DNA from: an uncultured bacterium
Lineage (GTDB): Bacteria > Cyanobacteriota > Vampirovibrionia > Gastranaerophilales > Gastranaerophilaceae
NCBI GenBank assembly: GCA_900314375.1
Contig: OMVC01000063.1
Coordinates: forward strand, 1 to 18,118
DNA: 18,118 nucleotides
Direction: 5' to 3'
In this document: in pieces, positions 15,378 through 18,118 of the stretch
How positions within the stretch are numbered: the first letter of the stretch is position 1
Layout: every line of letters begins with the position of its first letter
Translations under genes and position numbers: made by a program
Notes under the pieces: model-generated
Database searches by the model: none
What the model was told of the DNA's origin: nothing
What the model saw: only the letters and a program-made list of their open reading frames with translations

Positions 15378-16798
15378 GCAGCAGGCAACATAGGTATAGA
15401 TTTAGCAACCTTTGAGAAATCATCAAGTTGCAGATTTTGTTTAAAGTTCCCAGATTTGTACAATTCTGATATATCTAAATCTATTTGATTACCGGACAAC
15501 TTATATATTGTATCCTTAAAATCAACGATATATCTTGGATTTATTTTATTTCGGGCAAAAACACCCTGTTTATATAAAACAATTAATCTGTCTACATACT
15601 GCTGGCAATACTTTGGTGTATTTGGTCGAAGTTTTAATTGCTCTTTGAAATCAATACTTTTTCGCATAGAATTTTCTCTTGTTGTTGCACCTGCAAAATT
15701 TGCCATTATATCTGCGCCTCCGCAGGAACGCGGGAAAAGGTGTTCTACTGATGCCAAAGACGGCCACAACAATCTGGCACAAATTTTTTCTGAAGGTTCT
15801 TGCGCTATTTTTAAAAGATATGCGGATATATTTTGACTTGATGTAGGCAATTGATATGCAACATTTATCATTTTATTTTTTAATTCTTTATCAGGAATAT
15901 CGTTTATGACTCTTATGAGGTCATATAGAAATGATTTTCTTGAAAACGGAACTACAATCTCGTTGTTTAATAATCTCGCTTTTGAAGTATAAATAAGTTC
16001 CCTTAATTGCGGGTTATCTTTCAACACAGACTTTCTTAAAACCCACTCCATCATACCAACGACATTTTTTTGGTGGTCTATAGTCGTTTTGTCAGTTGTA
16101 TTAGACAGGCGTTTTGATTCCTTCATCAATTTATTCATGACTTTTTTAGATTTAATATCATTAGTTTGAATAATGTCATCTTTTATTTTAGCAAGTTTAT
16201 ACTTGAACTCATACGCTGAAAAAGGTATTCTAACCGGTTTTTTACTTAATTTTTTATTAGTTTCCAGCATTAGCAAATTGAACTGCAGTTGTTGTGCATC
16301 CGGTAAATTTTGCGAAAGTTCAAATAATTGTTTAAAAATAGGAGTTTGCGTTTTGCGCAATTTCGCTCTATATATCGGTTCTATTTCCGACAGCAATTCC
16401 TGTATTGTTTTGTCTGGATGTATTTTAGCCCTGACTGCAATTATATCCAGTACCTGTCTTTCCATACCGACAATACTTTCACTAAATTTGTCTAAAATCT
16501 TAATTACTTCACCGGAAGGGCGGGTAAAAGCACCCGTTTTTAAATATTTGCCAAATTGTTTTGGGTCAATCATTGGTATCCCCGAATAAATACAAGGCAA
16601 TTTATATTCAAATAATTTTCGCAGTTTTGATGAATTTTGGATAGATGTAAAAGCAACAGGATAGGGATAATTCATTGAATAAATGCTGCTAAAATCATCG
16701 TAATTGCTATTATTGTCAATTTGTAATGTATCAACATCTTTTTGCCTGAGAAATTGATTTCTGTTTAAACCATAGATTGTAACAGCAGAAATTTTCAT
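15320..16798 (-). CDS. Protein with degenerate HNH-nuclease core, 492 aa
   Basis: The C-terminal third has an HNH-like core: SVEHLFPRSCGG at 350-361, then N367 and TTRENS at 372-377. This matches the usual D/E-H-x2-P-x-S-x-GG...N...CxxCN layout, with E352, H353, N367 and N376 kept but the two Cys of the second knuckle replaced by T372 and E375. Near the N-terminus LPCIYSGIPM (67-76) resembles the first knuckle CxxCG, with the second Cys now Ser72. About 280 mostly helical residues separate the two halves. The N-terminus also has PYPVAFTS (45-52), similar in place to the SFGA/SFNA motifs of the neighbours. AGGA lies about 5 nt before the ATG. Nuclease activity is possible but unproven; the protein may be a binding protein derived from an HNH enzyme. 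Confidence 0.75.
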   Translation of the reverse strand: MKISAVTIYGLNRNQFLRQKDVDTLQIDNNSNYDDFSSIYSMNYPYPVAFTSIQNSSKLRKLFEYKLPCIYSGIPMIDPKQFGKYLKTGAFTRPSGEVIKILDKFSESIVGMERQVLDIIAVRAKIHPDKTIQELLSEIEPIYRAKLRKTQTPIFKQLFELSQNLPDAQQLQFNLLMLETNKKLSKKPVRIPFSAYEFKYKLAKIKDDIIQTNDIKSKKVMNKLMKESKRLSNTTDKTTIDHQKNVVGMMEWVLRKSVLKDNPQLRELIYTSKARLLNNEIVVPFSRKSFLYDLIRVINDIPDKELKNKMINVAYQLPTSSQNISAYLLKIAQEPSEKICARLLWPSLASVEHLFPRSCGGADIMANFAGATTRENSMRKSIDFKEQLKLRPNTPKYCQQYVDRLIVLYKQGVFARNKINPRYIVDFKDTIYKLSGNQIDLDISELYKSGNFKQNLQLDDFSKVAKSIPMLPAAYFLSASAGASGFASEDLS

Positions 16799-16815
16799 AA
16801 CTATCCTTCAGAAAT

Positions 16816-16840
16816 ATTATACATCTATCTGTATATTATA
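16816..16840 (-). promoter_or_regulatory. Candidate promoter(s) of the HNH-like gene
   Basis: Two TATAAT hexamers occur on the minus strand (16816-16821 and 16835-16840), 18 and 37 nt before the ATG at 16798. Neither has a strong -35 box, so which is used cannot be decided. The intergenic stretch 16841-17030 is otherwise AT-rich with no gene. Confidence 0.4.
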
Positions 16841-17030
16841 TCGGCAGATTTGGTAAAAAACTTTAAAAAGTGTAATATTTTCGTAATAAAATGCATTAAA
16901 ATTCCTGATTATTTTGCATATTATATAGATTGCGAAAATGAAATTTCTCAATTCATGATAAATCCATGGATTGATGCATTTTAATAAAATAAACATTAGT
17001 ATAAATATGGAGATTAGGGAGGATAAAAAA

Positions 17031-17675
17031 ATGAAAAAATTGTTTTTAATCTTCGGCCTATTGAGTGTATTTATATTATCAGGTTTAGCAGTTCATGCAA
17101 AAACTAATTATTTGCACTCAATAACATTGGAAAAAAATAATGGCGGATACAATATTATTTTAAAATCAGACGATTTTACAAAAGTGATAAGACGAGTAAC
17201 ATCAGAAAACGAATTGGTTTTGGAATTGACCGGAATAAAATCTTCTGACACCGTTAATGCGCTATACAAAGGCACTAATGATGTAGATAACTTAATTATT
17301 GAAAACAATTCACCAAACAAATTAAAAATCTACATAACTGCGCCAAATATTGCCAATTCATCAGTATTTATAGAACCTGAAGGCGGTAAAAGTGCTTTAA
17401 CCGGTGAAGATTTTCCATATAAAAAAGCTATATGGGCAGTATTTGCTCTTATTATATTTGCTGGGATTTGTAAGCGAAGCGTAAAAAGATCTATCGCTGA
17501 TAATAATATCTTAATAAAAAAAGACATAAAAGACAGAGAAATTGAGATGTACAGACGCTATAGAAAGAATTTTGAAGAAGAAAATTCCAAAGTAAATAAT
17601 GCAGCCAGAATGAGAACAGTGTTGAAGAAAATAGACAGAAAAATTGATGAAAGACTAATGACATCAATTAAATAA
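17031..17675 (+). CDS. Exported AMIN-like protein with C-terminal membrane anchor, 214 aa
   Basis: I start this at ATG 17031 (MKKLFLIFGLLSVFILSG) because GGGAGG lies 8 nt upstream and a proper signal peptide begins there (cleavage near HAK, about residue 23). Residues about 25-115 form a beta-rich domain (LHSITLEKNNGGYNIILKS ... LKIYITAPN) resembling AMIN domains, which bind wall or outer-membrane components. A membrane span follows at about 131-147 (KAIWAVFALIIFAGICK), then a highly basic, probably coiled, tail of about 65 residues that would be cytoplasmic. So it spans from periplasm to cytoplasm, unlike amidases with AMIN domains, and lacks any enzyme domain. AMIN assignment is by pattern only. 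It is monocistronic, with a strong terminator after it. Confidence 0.8.
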   Translation: MKKLFLIFGLLSVFILSGLAVHAKTNYLHSITLEKNNGGYNIILKSDDFTKVIRRVTSENELVLELTGIKSSDTVNALYKGTNDVDNLIIENNSPNKLKIYITAPNIANSSVFIEPEGGKSALTGEDFPYKKAIWAVFALIIFAGICKRSVKRSIADNNILIKKDIKDREIEMYRRYRKNFEEENSKVNNAARMRTVLKKIDRKIDERLMTSIK

Positions 17676-17719
17676 AAAATTTAATTACCTCAAATTTTTA
17701 ATATATCCCTAAAACATTT

Positions 17720-17750
17720 AGCAAGTTTTCTTAAACTTGCTTTTTTATTT
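17720..17750 (+). terminator. Rho-independent terminator of the AMIN-like gene
   Basis: AGCAAGTTT / AAACTTGCT with loop TCTT forms a perfect stem, followed by TTTTTT and ATTTT, 45 nt after the stop. Confidence 0.9.
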
Positions 17751-17793
17751 TGTGTAATTGCCCTAGTATTACAGATAAATAACGCTATGAGTA

Positions 17794-17838
17794 GTTTATT
17801 CTTTCTCTTTTGTTGCGAGCAAAAGAGAAAGAATAAAC
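17794..17838. repeat. Perfect 19-bp inverted repeat with 7-nt loop
   Basis: Arms GTTTATTCTTTCTCTTTTG (17794-17812) and CAAAAGAGAAAGAATAAAC (17820-17838) are exact reverse complements around TTGCGAG. No T-run follows on either strand, so it is not a standard terminator. The purine/pyrimidine-biased arms resemble dispersed intergenic palindromes. A related GAAGAAAGAGAA word follows directly. Confidence 0.85.
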
Positions 17839-18118
17839 GAAGAAAGAGAAAAAACGCTGTATCATGGCAATGCCTTCGGCATCGCACAGACCGTTTACGC
17901 GGTAACATGTGTTTTTGCCTATTTTAGGCAAAAATCTTTCAGCGCGGCTAAAACAACGCCGCGCATTTGAAAAATGTTACGCTTTAAGTGAAACTCCATA
18001 TCATTTACCCCACCCCCTCGCCCTCCGCGAAGTGAACAATAATTGTTATGCGAGAAAGCTACAAAAAACGGACTTGTTTGAGCGAATGCGAGTTGTCCGT
18101 TTTGTATTCGAGCATTAC
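17839..18118. other. Gene-free hairpin-rich intergenic region
   Basis: No convincing coding frame. A series of short stems follows the 19-bp repeat: ATGCC-TTC-GGCAT (17870-17882), TTTTTGCCTA-TTT-TAGGCAAAAA (17912-17934), GCGCGGC with GCCGCGC (17942-17964), AACAAT-A-ATTGTT near 18036-18048, and AAAACGGAC with GTCCGTTTT (18065-18103). Base composition is more GC-rich than neighbouring genes, like blocks A and B. Confidence 0.6.

Noticed and set aside
16173..16589. 138-codon plus-strand frame inside the HNH-like gene
   Set aside because: Antisense shadow, Ser/Leu/Cys-rich, without a ribosome site; the minus-strand reading has a motif and a good start.
17690..17908. 72-codon minus-strand frame
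   Set aside because: Crosses the terminator and the perfect 19-bp inverted repeat; low-complexity Phe/Leu/Lys content and no ribosome site.
17794..18103. CRISPR array
   Set aside because: The inverted repeats differ from each other in sequence and spacing; there are no regularly spaced direct repeats and no cas genes.

Overview
This is an AT-rich window from a Gram-negative-type bacterium. The evidence for the cell type is a periplasmic AMIN/Amidase_3 cell-wall amidase, a membrane-anchored SPOR protein and a second AMIN-like exported protein. Together with a HEAT-repeat protein, a DUF366 protein and several lineage-type hypothetical proteins, this suggests a non-photosynthetic relative of cyanobacteria (Vampirovibrionia/'Melainabacteria', Gastranaerophilales-like). 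That placement is inferred from gene style; no rRNA marker is present.

Layout: (1) 1-3140 holds the 3' part of a metallo-beta-lactamase-fold hydrolase, a large convergent Asn/Gln-rich hypothetical protein, and a tiny 57-codon gene with its own terminator. (2) 3190-5030 is a rearranged tRNA-Arg(ACG) locus. An intact tRNA on the minus strand is flanked by a copy of the tRNA 3' end 1.5 kb away and a copy of the tRNA 5' end 160 bp away. Between these lie a zeta-toxin-like kinase translationally coupled to a 54-aa probable antitoxin, a 74-aa unknown protein, and GC-rich hairpin sequences. (3) 5080-7801 is a cell-wall pair: amidase, then glutamate racemase with overlapping reading frames. (4) 7853-10654 is a single-chain MmeI-like (Type IIL) restriction-modification enzyme. 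(5) 10702-13625 is a tightly packed minus-strand operon of HEAT-repeat protein, QueC, DUF366 protein and SPOR protein. (6) 13789-16798 has two coupled membrane-associated hypothetical genes that meet, tail to tail with a 58-bp overlap, a gene for a protein with a degenerate HNH nuclease core. (7) 17031-17675 encodes an exported AMIN-like protein with a membrane anchor. The last 440 bases are non-coding and rich in hairpins, including a perfect 19-bp inverted repeat.

How the genes fit together: amidase, racemase, SPOR protein and AMIN-like protein all point to peptidoglycan turnover. The toxin-antitoxin cassette at the tRNA and the MmeI-like enzyme are accessory, defence-type functions. The strongest unusual points are the broken/duplicated tRNA-Arg locus enclosing the toxin-antitoxin pair, the split zinc-poor HNH protein with its neighbours that share a short N-terminal motif, and the terminal hairpin cluster.
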